From: JANOMH01 sp031422295 | Lineage (GTDB): Bacteria > Pseudomonadota > Alphaproteobacteria > Rhodobacterales > Rhodobacteraceae | Assembly: GCA_031422295.1 (NCBI GenBank) | Contig: JANOQM010000030.1 | Span: 1 to 64,000, forward strand | Reading direction: 5' to 3' | DNA length: 64,000 nucleotides | Shown: one piece after another, positions 32,954 to 42,800 of the stretch | How positions within the stretch are numbered: position 1 is the stretch's first letter | Layout: each line of letters starts with the position of its first letter | Position numbers and translations under genes: made by a program | Notes under the pieces: model-generated | The model's database searches: none | Seen by the model: only the letters and a program-made list of their open reading frames with translations | What the model was told of the DNA's origin: nothing

Positions 32954-35380
32954 TCAAGTGCCGCGCGGTTTGGCGCGCAAAGTGGGTTGCGCCACAGTCG
33001 GGTCCTCTGGCCAGGGATGGCGCGGATAGCGTCCGCGCATGTCGCGCCGGACATCGGCATAGGAACTGGCCCAGAACCCCGGAATATCCGTGGTGGTCTG
33101 GACCGGTTTGCCGCTCGGGGATAGCAAAGTCACACGCAATGGGGTCCGGCCCACAACCGGATGCACCGTCACACCGAACATCTCCTGTAGGCGCAAGCTG
33201 ATCTCTGGCGCCTCCCCGCCATAGTCAATAGGCACGCGGCGGTCCAACGGGGTGACAAAATACGCCGGGGCCGCGCGGTCCAGCCGCTCCATCTGCGCCC
33301 AATCGAGCATGGACCTGAAAGGCTCCAATAGATCAAACCGACGCCACTGCTCGGCAGACCTGACCCCCGCCAAATGCGGCAAAAGCCAGCGTTCCAGCCC
33401 GGCAAGCAATCCCGTGTCGGTCATATCCGGCAAATCATCACTCCCGGCCCGGACCAGTTCTACCCTTGCGCGAAACCGGGCCGCAGCCCCCTCCACCCGC
33501 AAGCCCAGCTCACGCACTCCTTCCAGCATCGCGCAGGCAACTACCTCTGCCGGGGCCTCGGCCCAGACCCGGTCATCCAGCACCAACGCGCCAAATCGCT
33601 CTTGCCGCCGCGCCAGAACCCGCCCCTCGCGACGCGACCAGATACAGGCATCGGCCCAGACGATCCGACTGCCATACAAAGCACGAAATTCGGCCTCGCC
33701 CAAGGCCACCGCCTGACGGATTTTTGCGTCAGTCGCATCGCCATCCAGATCAGTGGCCACAATCAGCCTTTGGCCCGCCAGCGGATCAAACGCAGGCATC
33801 ACAGCACCTTTGCCACCAGACAAGATATAGCGCGGCGCGTCCCCTTTGCGGCGCAGTCCAATCCGGTCGGGATAGGCCAAAGCGGCCATCGCCGCATTGG
33901 AAAGCGGCGGCTTGTGGGCCAGCCCCTTGGCCAGTCTTTTCGCCTCGGTCTGAATCCGCTCGATCACCTCGCGCCTGATCTCGGCAGGCTGCGGTTGCCG
34001 CGCAATCGCGGCCATGCGCTGGCTCAAATCGACCGATCCCGCATTGCGGAGCGGATCACGTTCCGCCAGCAAAGCCGCCATCGGCGCGGCCTGTGGTCCT
34101 GCGACCAGCAGCATATGCGCCAGCCGGGGATGCAGCGGCAGCGCGGCCAAAGCCCGGCCGTGGGCCGTTGCACGACCAGACCCGTCCAAAGCACCCAAAT
34201 TACCCAACACAGCCCGGGCTTCGGCCAGGGCTGCGGGCGGTGGCGGGGTCAGAAAGGCCAGATCGGCAGACCCCCATAGAGCCAGTTCCAGCGCCAGCCC
34301 GGTCAAATCGGCCTGGGCGATCTCGGGCGGAGCAAAGGCGGCCAATGCGCCGTCTTCGCCTTTGGTCCAAAACCGGTAACACACCCCCGGAGCGACCCGG
34401 CCCGCGCGGCCCGTGCGCTGCGTAGCCTCAGCCCGGGTGACTTTGTCGGTGACAAGGCGGGACATGCCCGAGGCCGGATCAAACCTGGACCGGCGGGCAA
34501 ATCCGGCGTCGATGACCACACGAATATCTTCGATGGTCAGGGATGTTTCGGCAATCGCAGTGGACAAAACCACCTTGCGACCGGTGACAACCGGGGCAAT
34601 TGCAGCGCGTTGTGCGGCAAACGGCATGGCCCCATACAGCGGCCTGACCACACAGCCGGGCGGCAAACGGCCTGCCAGCAGGCCCTCAACGCGGCGTATC
34701 TCGGCCTCGCCCGGCAAAAATACCAACACGCCACCGTCGTTTTCGCCAACAGCGCGAATGATCAGTTCAGCCAGTGCCGGTTCAGGTCTGACATCGCGCG
34801 GCAGGGGGCGGTCGCGCCAGCGCAGGTCTACCAGAAAACTGCGCCCATCGGCGGTAATCACCGGGGCCTCGTCCAGCATCTGCGCCACCGGGCCTGCATC
34901 CAATGTGGCCGACATGACCAACAAAGTCAGATCCGGACGCAGGGCCTGACGAACCTCCCAGCACAAGGCAAGGCCAAGGTCGGCCTGCAGGGATCGCTCG
35001 TGAAATTCGTCAAAGATAACTGCGCCAATGCCCGTCAATTCCGGATCGGACTGGATCATTCGGGTCAAAATTCCCTCGGTCACCACTTCGATCCTGGTGC
35101 GTGGCGACACTTTCACTTCGCCGCGCATGCGGTAACCAATGGTTTCCCCTGCCGCCTCGCCCATGGCCTCGGCCATCCGTTCGGCCGCGGCGCGTACGGC
35201 CAGCCGGCGTGGCTCAAGCATCACAATCCGGCCAGAAATCAGCCCCGAGGCCATCAATGCCAGCGGAACCCGCGTCGTCTTGCCAGCCCCTGGTGGTGCC
35301 TGCAACACGGCACGACCACTGCCGCGCAGCGCGTCAAGCAAAGGGGGCAGGGCCGGATCAATGGGCAAGTGGGTCTGCAT
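32954..35380 (-). CDS. hrpB: ATP-dependent helicase HrpB
   Basis: 808 aa from ATG 35380 (MQTHLPIDPALPPLLDALRG), preceded by AAAGG; the frame extends further upstream through a repeat, but family members begin here. DExH/RHA-type helicase motifs: Walker A QAPPGAGKTTRVPL, box II VIFDEFHERSLQAD, box III SATLDAG, and QRTGRAGRVAPG. The HrpB-specific C-terminal domain ends HPVVGRTPLRVTLLSPSGKP, then PGFWASSYADVRRDMRGRYP and HPWPEDP. It is a predicted RNA helicase whose physiological role is poorly defined. Confidence 0.95.
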   Translation of the reverse strand: MQTHLPIDPALPPLLDALRGSGRAVLQAPPGAGKTTRVPLALMASGLISGRIVMLEPRRLAVRAAAERMAEAMGEAAGETIGYRMRGEVKVSPRTRIEVVTEGILTRMIQSDPELTGIGAVIFDEFHERSLQADLGLALCWEVRQALRPDLTLLVMSATLDAGPVAQMLDEAPVITADGRSFLVDLRWRDRPLPRDVRPEPALAELIIRAVGENDGGVLVFLPGEAEIRRVEGLLAGRLPPGCVVRPLYGAMPFAAQRAAIAPVVTGRKVVLSTAIAETSLTIEDIRVVIDAGFARRSRFDPASGMSRLVTDKVTRAEATQRTGRAGRVAPGVCYRFWTKGEDGALAAFAPPEIAQADLTGLALELALWGSADLAFLTPPPPAALAEARAVLGNLGALDGSGRATAHGRALAALPLHPRLAHMLLVAGPQAAPMAALLAERDPLRNAGSVDLSQRMAAIARQPQPAEIRREVIERIQTEAKRLAKGLAHKPPLSNAAMAALAYPDRIGLRRKGDAPRYILSGGKGAVMPAFDPLAGQRLIVATDLDGDATDAKIRQAVALGEAEFRALYGSRIVWADACIWSRREGRVLARRQERFGALVLDDRVWAEAPAEVVACAMLEGVRELGLRVEGAAARFRARVELVRAGSDDLPDMTDTGLLAGLERWLLPHLAGVRSAEQWRRFDLLEPFRSMLDWAQMERLDRAAPAYFVTPLDRRVPIDYGGEAPEISLRLQEMFGVTVHPVVGRTPLRVTLLSPSGKPVQTTTDIPGFWASSYADVRRDMRGRYPRHPWPEDPTVAQPTLRAKPRGT

Positions 35381-35402
35381 TGCGCCTTTATCCGGCAAAG
35401 CA

Positions 35403-35425
35403 ACGTGGGTTAAAACCCACCTTAC
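35403..35425. repeat. palindromic repeat (family A)
   Basis: ACGTGGGTTAAAACCCACCT region, a near-perfect palindrome, upstream of hrpB. Confidence 0.75.
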
Positions 35426-35526
35426 GCTGCAGCTTGTTTGGTTTTCAGTTATCCCTGCCTCTGGCACCCGGTAACCGGATCGGTGCCTCCGGCCCGGTAT
35501 TTCAGCAACAAAGACATCGCAGTGTC

Positions 35527-35550
35527 AGGTGCGTTTTAACCCACCCTTAC
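35527..35550. repeat. palindromic repeat (family A)
   Basis: AGGTGCGTTTTAACCCACCC region, an imperfect family member between hrpB and rpmB. Confidence 0.65.
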
Positions 35551-35584
35551 TGCTCGGTAATCGCGGCGCATATCAACTTCTCTC

Positions 35585-35626
35585 AAACAAAAGCCCGGTC
35601 GCATTGCTGCGACCGGGCTTTTGTTT
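35585..35626. terminator. strong hairpin terminator after rpmB
   Basis: A 19-bp perfect stem (35585-35603 and 35608-35626) with a 4-base loop. AAAAGCCCGG and CCGGGCTTTT arms give a classic intrinsic terminator on the rpmB strand, and it can also act in the other direction. Confidence 0.92.
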
Positions 35627-35643
35627 ACCACTAAAACAAGACC

Positions 35644-35931
35644 TCAGGCGGCGACAGCAGCCTTGGCGATCTCTTTCTTGACTTTCAAAGCGTCCGCAGA
35701 CAGCTCGTCATCCTTGGCTTTTGCCAAATAGGCATCCAACCCGCCACGGTGGTCGACTGACCTGATCGCAGCCGATGAAATCCGAAACTTGAAGGACCGG
35801 CCCAAAGCATCCGAAATCAGGGTCACATCCTGCAGGTTCGGCAGAAACCGGCGGCGGGTCTTGTTGTTGGCATGGCTGACATTGTTGCCAGACATCGGAC
35901 CTTTTCCGGTCAATTCGCAGCGGCGCGACAT
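35644..35931 (-). CDS. rpmB: 50S ribosomal protein L28
   Basis: 95 aa from ATG 35931 (MSRRCELTGKGPMSGNNVSH); a longer frame to 35994 is not needed. SHANNKTRRRFLPNLQ is the rRNA-binding signature. The C-terminal extension (GLDAYLAKAKDDELSADALK) is typical of alphaproteobacterial L28. It is part of the large ribosomal subunit. A strong terminator follows the gene. Confidence 0.97.
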   Translation of the reverse strand: MSRRCELTGKGPMSGNNVSHANNKTRRRFLPNLQDVTLISDALGRSFKFRISSAAIRSVDHRGGLDAYLAKAKDDELSADALKVKKEIAKAAVAA

Positions 35932-36071
35932 GGGTCTTTTCCTTTTGGCTCGGGCCGCGCTGGATCTGGCCAGCGGGTCCCACTCAAACAGCAACGCGGC
36001 CCGGCACGGGGCTGGGTCATGAATTCAGTTCCGGGGGATTACGGGGATTCCCATGCGCCGTCAACGCCAAA

Positions 36072-36896
36072 TCAAGCCCGATCCGGCGGCATTTCCGGCC
36101 CTTGGTCCAACTGCCCGGCCTTTTGATCTGCGATGGCCGCCAAAGCCGGGTGTACCGCCGCAGCGCTTTGGGCCAAACGCCGCCAATAGGCCGACGAATG
36201 CCGCCGCCCATCCCGGTGTGCTGCGATGATTAACCCCGGTTTTGGGTCAGCGGCAGCAGCGGCGTGATGCACAGTCCAGCCCTTGCCCGCCGCGCGCACC
36301 ACCCCAAACGCCGGATGCCCGCCAAAGTTCAGCCGGACAATCTGCAGGGCCGCAAACAGCTGTTGGATCAGCGCGGCATGGGCCCGGTCCGCCGACACAA
36401 ACGGGTCGATCAGGATCAACCCGCGCAGGCCCGGCATGGCCTGTGACCGCAAATCGCCTTGGCCCGGATCAAACTCCAGCCCTTCCGCAAGATAACGGCG
36501 CTCGAACGGAACCACGGCCGGGTGGATCGACAACTGTGGTGATACGGCAATCAATGTCCGGGCCTGCAAGGCCTTGGCAAAACGCAGCGCGCCGTAAGCC
36601 CCCATCGAAAACCCCAGCAACTGGACATTGGAATAGGCCGGGGCAAGGCGCGACAACACCTGCTCAAGCGCGGTGGTATCCGGATTAATGAACCAGTCGT
36701 TGGTCCTCGTCTTAATGCTTAGCTGGGCTAAACCCATACGGGCAAACTGGGTCGAGTGATTGTCCGGGCTGAACCCGGCCTTGCCATCCATCCGGTAGTC
36801 AAACGTGACCATCAGCCTGTCTTTAGTCCCGGGGCGCAACACAGCACGCAGATGGGAGCCGTCAAATATCAGTTCGGGGGTCATACTTTTGCCCAT
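36072..36896 (-). CDS. hypothetical protein with alpha/beta-hydrolase-like fold
   Basis: 274 aa. The segment VQLLGFSMGAYGALRFAKAL resembles a nucleophile elbow (GFSMG) of an alpha/beta hydrolase, preceded by the strand NVQLLGF and followed by LIAVSPQLS. An acidic residue in LILIDPFVSADRAHA and a His in GWTVHHAAA could complete a triad. Similar proteins occur next to capsule or glycan genes in Rhodobacteraceae, sometimes annotated only as hypothetical. The start could instead be the ATG four codons later. An IS element was inserted upstream of its 5' end. Confidence 0.7.
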   Translation of the reverse strand: MGKSMTPELIFDGSHLRAVLRPGTKDRLMVTFDYRMDGKAGFSPDNHSTQFARMGLAQLSIKTRTNDWFINPDTTALEQVLSRLAPAYSNVQLLGFSMGAYGALRFAKALQARTLIAVSPQLSIHPAVVPFERRYLAEGLEFDPGQGDLRSQAMPGLRGLILIDPFVSADRAHAALIQQLFAALQIVRLNFGGHPAFGVVRAAGKGWTVHHAAAAADPKPGLIIAAHRDGRRHSSAYWRRLAQSAAAVHPALAAIADQKAGQLDQGPEMPPDRA

Positions 36897-36963
36897 CCGA
36901 TAAGCAGTACGGTGGCGGGGGCGAGATTGTTAGTCCATAATCCGCCACGATGTATCAACCTTA

Positions 36964-37809
36964 GGCTCAGGACCCATTAAATCGCTTGTGTGCGGGCCAA
37001 CTCACTGATTCACTTGCGGCACCAAGGGGGTGCTGCCATGACCGAGATGATTTTGCTGTCCGAAGCCCATATGGCGCGGATATCGCCGTTTTTTCCGCTT
37101 TCACATGGGGTGCCTCGTGTGGATGATCGCCGGGTGATCAGCGGTATCATCTTTGTGATCCGCAATGGCCTGCGGTGGCGTGATGTGCCGCCAAGCTACG
37201 GGCCTCACAAGACAATTTATAACCGCTTCGTCCGCTGGAGCGAGATGGGGGTGTTCGGGCGTATCTTTGTCGAGCTTGCCAAAGGCGGCGGTGACACGGA
37301 CGAGATCATGATCGACGCTACCCACCTTAAGGCGCACCGGACAGCGGCCAGCCTGCTCAAAAAGGGGCTCTTCCCCGGTTTATCGGGCGCACAAAAGGCG
37401 GGCTGAACTCAAAACTGCACGCGGTCTGCGACAGCCAAGGTCGGCCCCGCACCCTGTTTCTGACAGCAGGCCAGGTCAGCGACTACACCGGAGCGGCGGC
37501 CCTGCTCTCGACGCTGCCCCCGGCGAAGGCGCTGCTGGCCGACAAGGGCTATGATGCCGACTGGTTCCGGGAAGCCCTTGAAGATCGCAACTATGAAGTC
37601 TGTATCCCGCCGAAATCAAACAGGAAAATCAAGATACCCTATGACAAAGACCTCTACCGCAAGCGCCACAAGATCGAGAACATGTTCGGCAAGCTGAAAG
37701 ATTGGCGGCGCATCCACACCCGCTATGACCGCTGCGCCCACACCTTCATGTCCGCAATTGCCATCGCCGCCATCGTCATCTTCTGGATTTGATCAATGAG
37801 TCCTGAGCC
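36964..37809 (+). mobile_element. IS5-family insertion sequence (846 bp, complete)
   Basis: Terminal inverted repeats GGCTCAGGACCCATT (36964-36978) and the reverse complement of 37795-37809 (GGCTCAGGACTCATT) match at 14 of 15 bases. The element is flanked by TA on both sides (36962-36963 and 37810-37811), the 2-bp target duplication typical of IS427-type IS5 elements. It carries a two-frame transposase. Both ends and the catalytic residues are intact, so it may still be mobile. Confidence 0.92.
37038..37792 (+). CDS. IS5-family transposase, two overlapping frames
   Basis: The first frame starts at ATG 37038 (AAGGGGG upstream) and runs to 37406: MTEMILLSEAHMARISPFFP, RNGLRWRDVPPSYGPHKTIY, with the first catalytic Asp in EIMIDATHLKAH. 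The second frame, shifted by one base and open through the A run at 37359-37363 to TGA 37790-37792, has FIGRTKGGLNSKLHAVCDSQ, LLADKGYDADWF (second Asp) and KRHKIENMFGKLKDWRRIHT (Glu). A full protein needs a frameshift between about 37358 and 37376. One extra C in the CCCC run would also join the frames, so programmed shift and single-base decay are both possible. Confidence 0.88.
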
Positions 37810-37965
37810 TAGTTCGCCAATCAAACCCGCCTGTGAGTTTGTAATTTGCAATATGCGGACTGCAAACCCGCCGAAAAAATGCGGCATTCTGGCGACTGGC
37901 TTGCATAATTTCAACATTTGTCGCAATCTTACCCTAAGTTTGGCCGGTTCAAGAAAGGACATCCG

Positions 37966-38391
37966 ATGCGCGGACCTTGGCATCTGTGGCTTGTTGGTAT
38001 CGTGGCCCTGCTGTGGAACGCAGGCGGCACTTACGACTATCTGTTGACCCAAATGGTCAACGAAGATTATCTGTCAATGCTGACCCCGCCACAACGGGCA
38101 TTCATGGACGCGCGTCCGGTCTGGTTTGATGCGGTCTGGGCTATCGGAGTCTGGTTTGCGATTGGTGGTTCGCTCCTGATCCTGCTGCGGTCGCGGTTCG
38201 CGGCCCCGGCGTTTCTGCTCTCGCTGGCCGGATTACTGGGCTCGGCGGTCTGGAGCTACGGCATCGCCCGTCCTTCGGCGGTTGAGGTGATGGGCAGCTT
38301 CTCAATCTGGTTCAGCCTGCTGATCTGCGCCTCGCTGATCGGTTTCTGGGCCTATGCCCGGGCGATGACCGTGCGGGGCGTCTTGCGCTAA
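37966..38391 (+). CDS. small integral membrane protein, unknown function
   Basis: 141 aa from ATG 37966, preceded by AAAGGAC; an earlier in-frame ATG lies in AT-rich sequence and is unlikely. Four hydrophobic segments: LVGIVALLWNAGGTYDYLL, AVWAIGVWFAIGGSLLILL, FLLSLAGLLGSAVWSYGIA, FSLLICASLIGFWAYARAM. The pattern WHLWLVGIVALLWNAGGTYD with MDARPVWFDAVWAIGVW is recurrent in alphaproteobacterial proteins of about 140 aa with no assigned role. The IS element lies upstream and may have separated it from its original promoter. Its last codons lie in a 25-bp direct repeat. Confidence 0.75.
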   Translation: MRGPWHLWLVGIVALLWNAGGTYDYLLTQMVNEDYLSMLTPPQRAFMDARPVWFDAVWAIGVWFAIGGSLLILLRSRFAAPAFLLSLAGLLGSAVWSYGIARPSAVEVMGSFSIWFSLLICASLIGFWAYARAMTVRGVLR

Positions 38392-38434
38392 CCGCACATG
38401 TGATCGAATTGCGGGGCGTCTTGCGCTAACCGCA
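38372..38434 (+). repeat. 25-bp exact direct repeat (38372-38396, 38410-38434)
   Basis: TGCGGGGCGTCTTGCGCTAA followed by CCGCA occurs twice with a 38-base period and a 13-base spacer. The first copy encodes the end of the upstream membrane protein and the second contains the stop codon of the convergent lipoprotein. Confidence 0.93.
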
Positions 38435-38737
38435 ACTGGCCTCGGCGCGGTCGGCAAACGCGCGATACCGATCCCAGAACGCCTCATCGCTGGAACGGTC
38501 CGACTGGCGGGTATCCTGCGCCTCTTGCGGATCAGCAAAAAATCCGGCGGCACGACGTTGATCCGCGCCATTCAGCGACTGATTGGCGACCTGTTGGACA
38601 CAAGAACACAAAGCGCGATTAGCTGCATCCCGGCCGCCCGCGATGCAAGCTTTGGCCAGATCGCCCGACACACCGCGCGCACCCCCGCCACAGCCGGCCA
38701 GAACGACAACCGCCACCACCGTCACAAGCCCGCGCAT
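38426..38737 (-). CDS. small lipoprotein (Rhodobacteraceae family of unknown role)
   Basis: 103 aa from ATG 38737 (MRGLVTVVAVVVLAGCGGGA); the longer frame is rejected because this gives a clean lipoprotein signal with LAGC. The mature part (ALCSCVQQVANQSLNGADQR, FWDRYRAFADRAEASCG) with three Cys belongs to a small family often mislabelled arginine transporter. It is probably attached to the outer membrane. Its stop codon lies inside the second copy of the 25-bp direct repeat. Confidence 0.78.
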   Translation of the reverse strand: MRGLVTVVAVVVLAGCGGGARGVSGDLAKACIAGGRDAANRALCSCVQQVANQSLNGADQRRAAGFFADPQEAQDTRQSDRSSDEAFWDRYRAFADRAEASCG

Positions 38738-39097
38738 CCCGCACCTCCGCCACAAAACAATCCCGACTATGCCGCCCGGCCCGCGCAGATGCAATCGGCA
38801 CCAGCCGCTGCCTAGAACAGTCACACAGCTGTGATCCAACGGTCCAGATCACCCCCTCGACTTGCAATTCCGTGCCGACGCGGCCGAGTTTGAACGGGGG
38901 CGGGTCCGGTCCGGGATCACTTTGATCGAATTCTGTTTCTGGAACTTACGTCTCGCCGTGCTTTCAAAATGGCGCTACCGATGCACGCAATCAGATCTGG
39001 TCGATGGATATCTTGGCTGACAAATTGGGCGACAGCATGGCATTCCTTTTACCGAAACCTGCCGCATGGATTTAACCCAAGCCTGCCTGCAAGCCGC
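38738..39097. other. 360-bp region without a gene
   Basis: Between the small lipoprotein start and the bluB stop. GC content is normal, and no convincing open frame, RNA gene or repeat is visible on either strand. It presumably contains the lipoprotein promoter at its left end. Confidence 0.45.
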
Positions 39098-39721
39098 CTA
39101 TCGGATATCCCAGGATGTTGGACTGTTGTGCTGCCAGTCGTGGCGGTGCAGCAGCGGCAGATCATCGGCAAATGCCGGATGCCCCAAACACAGATAAGCC
39201 GAAAATGCCCAGTCGGGCGGTACCTCAAACAGCGCCTCGATCGCCTGCGGGTCAAGGATTGACACCATGCCCAGACCCAGATTTTCGGCCCGCGCCGCCA
39301 GCCACAGGGTATGGATCGCCATGGCGGTGGACTGCTGCAACGTGCCCGGCAGGGTTTGCCGCCCCAGCCCAAGCCCAGCGGCGGGATTGGTCTGGGTGAA
39401 CACTGCCAGTTGCAGCGGTGCGGCGTCCAGACCGGCCAGTTTTAGCGCCAGATACTGCGCCAACTGATCGCCGCTATAGCCACGTGCGGCGGTGGCGTTG
39501 CAGGTGTTGAATATATTACGCACAGCGCAGCGCAGAGCGGCAGACTGAACCCAAAGCACCCGCCATGGCCGGGCATTGCCCACGGATGGGGCCAGCGCCA
39601 TGGCCGATTGCAGCCGTTGGATCGTGCTTGCTTCAACCGGATCCGGTCGGAAATGCCGCACGTCCCGCCGCCATTGCAGGATGCGGGTCAGCGTCGCCGC
39701 ATCTGTAGGGTCAAACTGCAT
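39098..39721 (-). CDS. bluB: 5,6-dimethylbenzimidazole synthase (BluB)
   Basis: 207 aa nitroreductase-fold protein. WRRDVRHFRPDPVEAS near the N-terminus and ALAPSVGNARPWRVLWV are the BluB signatures that set it apart from ordinary nitroreductases, together with AENLGLGMVSILDP. BluB destroys reduced FMN to make the lower ligand of vitamin B12. The C-terminal tail (HRHDWQHNSPTSWDIR) looks shorter and less conserved than expected, so the extreme 3' end may have been altered. No other cobalamin gene or riboswitch is seen in the window. Confidence 0.88.
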   Translation of the reverse strand: MQFDPTDAATLTRILQWRRDVRHFRPDPVEASTIQRLQSAMALAPSVGNARPWRVLWVQSAALRCAVRNIFNTCNATAARGYSGDQLAQYLALKLAGLDAAPLQLAVFTQTNPAAGLGLGRQTLPGTLQQSTAMAIHTLWLAARAENLGLGMVSILDPQAIEALFEVPPDWAFSAYLCLGHPAFADDLPLLHRHDWQHNSPTSWDIR

Positions 39722-39776
39722 GGCAGGGGGTTAGGCCAGTTTATTCATCGGGACAATGCCGTTTACTTCGAAGCGG

Positions 39777-39801
39777 GTAAGGTGGGTTTTAACCCACCCT
39801 C
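39777..39801. repeat. palindromic repeat (family A) after putA
   Basis: GTAAGGTGGGTTTTAACCCA and following CCCTCC: a near-palindrome 14 bases beyond the putA stop codon, between convergent-side putA and the bluB start. Confidence 0.78.
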
Positions 39802-39814
39802 CGAGGTGCCAACC

Positions 39815-42800
39815 TCAAGCCGCCCCAACTTCGGCCAGCAAGGCGGCATTGCCACCCGCAGCAGTCGTATCGATGCAGACATGCCGTTCGTGCAGCACAT
39901 GCGCCGCATCGGGCAATCCCGCGATCAGTGGCAGGATCGGGCCGGGCCGGGCGGCAAGGGCTGCGGCATAGCCGGCCCCCGCGCGCGTGTCGCCCCACCA
40001 CAGAACGCCGGCAAGTGGTGCAAGATTATTAAGCGCGGAGGCAGGCACTGTTCCGTTGGCTAGCACAGCAATGCCGCCCAGTGCTGTGACAGCGCGGGCT
40101 TGGGCGGTAGCGGCATCCACGCCCGGACCCATGCACAGGATCGGGCCGCGCGGGGAAAGCGACAGCCGGTTGGATTCGCCTGTTGGGCCGGGCAAGTCCT
40201 GCGGCGCGGGGGGGGGCGTGCTGGCATGCGCGGCGGTCAGACGCTGGGGCAGGGTCGTCATATCTTCGGCCCCGGTCCATGTGCCGGTGTTCGCGGGGGC
40301 CGGATTTTGCTGCAGCCGGGGCAGGTAATACGGCCCGCCCGCCTTGGGTCCGGTGCCCGACAGCCCTTCGCCGCCAAACGGCTGGCTGCCGACGACGGCG
40401 CCGATCTGGTTGCGATTGACATAGATATTGCCCGCCTGCACCCGGTCGATAATGGTCTGCACCCGGTCGTCGATCCGTGTGTGCAACCCGAAAGTCAGCC
40501 CGTATCCGGTGGCATTGACCGCGTCGATCACCTTTTCCAGTTCGGTGGCTTTGAACGTCGCCACATGCAAAACCGGGCCAAAGATTTCGCGGCTCAGGTC
40601 GCTGATCCCGGCAACCCGAATCATCGTAGGCGCAATGAATGTGCCGTCCTTTGGTGCCGCAAGTTCATGCAGAACCCGCCCCTCGGCCCGCGCCGCGCCA
40701 ACATGATCCGCAATGGTCTTGTGCGCGGCGGCATCAATCACCGGCCCCACATCGGTAGACAGGTGCCAGGGTTGCCCCAGCGTCAGCTCGTCCATCGCCC
40801 CTTTCAGCATACGGATCAGTTTGTCGCTGATATCAGCCTGCACATACAGCACCCGCAGCGCCGAACAGCGTTGGCCAGCGGACCGGAATGCCGCATTGAC
40901 GATGTCGCGCACCGCATGTTCGGGCAGGGCTGTGCTGTCGACGATCATTGCGTTCAGCCCGCCGGTTTCGGCAATCAGCGGTGTGCCGGGGGCGCAGCTG
41001 GCTGCCATGTTGGCCTGAATTTTCCGGGCTGTAATGGTGGACCCGGTAAAGGCCACGCCGTTGATCCGCGGGTCAGCGGTGAGGGCCGCGCCGACGCTGC
41101 CGCCGCCGGGGAGAAGTTGTAGCGCATCCGGTGGCACGCCCGCCGCATGCAGCAATTGCACAGCGCGGAACGCGATCAGCGGGGTCTGTTCGGCGGGTTT
41201 CGCCAAAACCGCATTGCCAGCGGCCAAGGCTGCAGCGATTTGCCCTGTAAATATGGCCAGAGGAAAGTTCCACGGGCTGATACAGGTGACGATCCCCAGG
41301 GGTTCTTTGTTGGGCGCAGATTCGATTTCGGCGGCATAATAGCGCAGGAAATCAACAGCTTCGCGGACTTCACCGACCGCATCTGGCAAGGTTTTCCCGG
41401 CCTCTCGCGCCAGCAGGGCGAAAAGCTCTGCCGCATGCGCCTCATAGGCATCGGCGGCCTGCCGAAGGGTGGCAGCACGAAGGCGGGCCGGGGCGACCCA
41501 TGGCTTGGCCGCAGTCAGGGCGGCGGCAATGGTTTGCGGCGTGGCGTCATCGACAAAGCCAACCGTATCGTCCGGATTGGCAGGGTTGCTAAGCGCCCGG
41601 CGGGCTGTGCCTGCAAACTCAGGCTCTGCCGACGACATTGGATGCGCTGTCCAAGTTGCCGTTTTGAGCGGGTCGCGGCCTTTGGCGATGGCTTGTAGGG
41701 TGCGGGTATGGGTCAGGTCATAGCCAGTTGAATTCACCCGTTGCGGCGCAAACAACTGTGCGGCGGTTTTCAGTGTTTGGCCGGGTTTCAGCGTATCAAA
41801 CGGATCGGCGGCGACCTGTGAGGGGGGCACGTCTTCATCGACGATCTGGTTCACAAAACTGGAATTCGCCCCGTTTTCCAAAAGTCGCCGGACCAGATAG
41901 GCCAGCAAATCCTCGTGCGCCCCAACAGGCGCATAGATCCGGCAGCGGGAATTTTCGCCCTTCAGCACCAGATCATGCAGGGTTTCGCCCATGCCGTGCA
42001 GGCGCTGAAACTCGTACTGATCCCGGGTCCGGCCCATGCCCTTTGCCATATGCAGCACGGCGGCGACGGTATGGGCGTTGTGCGTCGCAAACTGCGGATA
42101 AATCCGGTCCGTCAGCGACAGCAGTTTGCGCGCGTTGCTGATATAGCTGATGTCGGTTGCCTGTTTGCGGGTAAATACTGGGAACCCCGGCATCCCCTCG
42201 ACCTGTGCCCGTTTAATCTCTGCGTCCCAATAGGCCCCCTTGACCAATCGTATCATGATCTTGCGGTTCAACCGGGTGGCCAGTTCGTGCAGGTTGTCGA
42301 TGACCAGCCCGGCCCGTTGACCGTAAGCCTGCACCACAATCCCGAACCCATCCCACCCCTTTAACGCGGGGTCGGACAGCACCGCCTCGATCACATCCAG
42401 CGACAGGGCCAGCCGGTCGGCCTCTTCGGCATCGACATTGAACCCCATGCCTGCGGATTTCGCTAACAGTGCCAGTGCCACAACACGCGGCACCAGTTCT
42501 TCCATCACCCGGGCCTGTTGGGCCACCTCGTAACGGGGATGCAGGGCGGATAGTTTCACCGAAATGCCGGGGTTTTCAGCGACTGACCCATGGGCGCAAT
42601 CCGTCGCAATGGCACTTATCGCGCGAGAATAGGACAGGTGGTAATTGCGGGCGTCGGCCTCGGTCCGGGCCGCTTCGCCCAGCATGTCGTAGCTATAAGT
42701 ATACCCCTCGGCCTGCCGCACACCCGCGCGTTTCATCGCCGTCACGATACTTTCGCCCAACACGAACTGCCGCCCCATTTCGCGCATCGCCCGCGACACA

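Noticed and set aside
39722..39814. Cobalamin riboswitch upstream of bluB
   Set aside because: The short gap contains a palindromic repeat and part of the putA 3' end; no B12 box or riboswitch core is visible.
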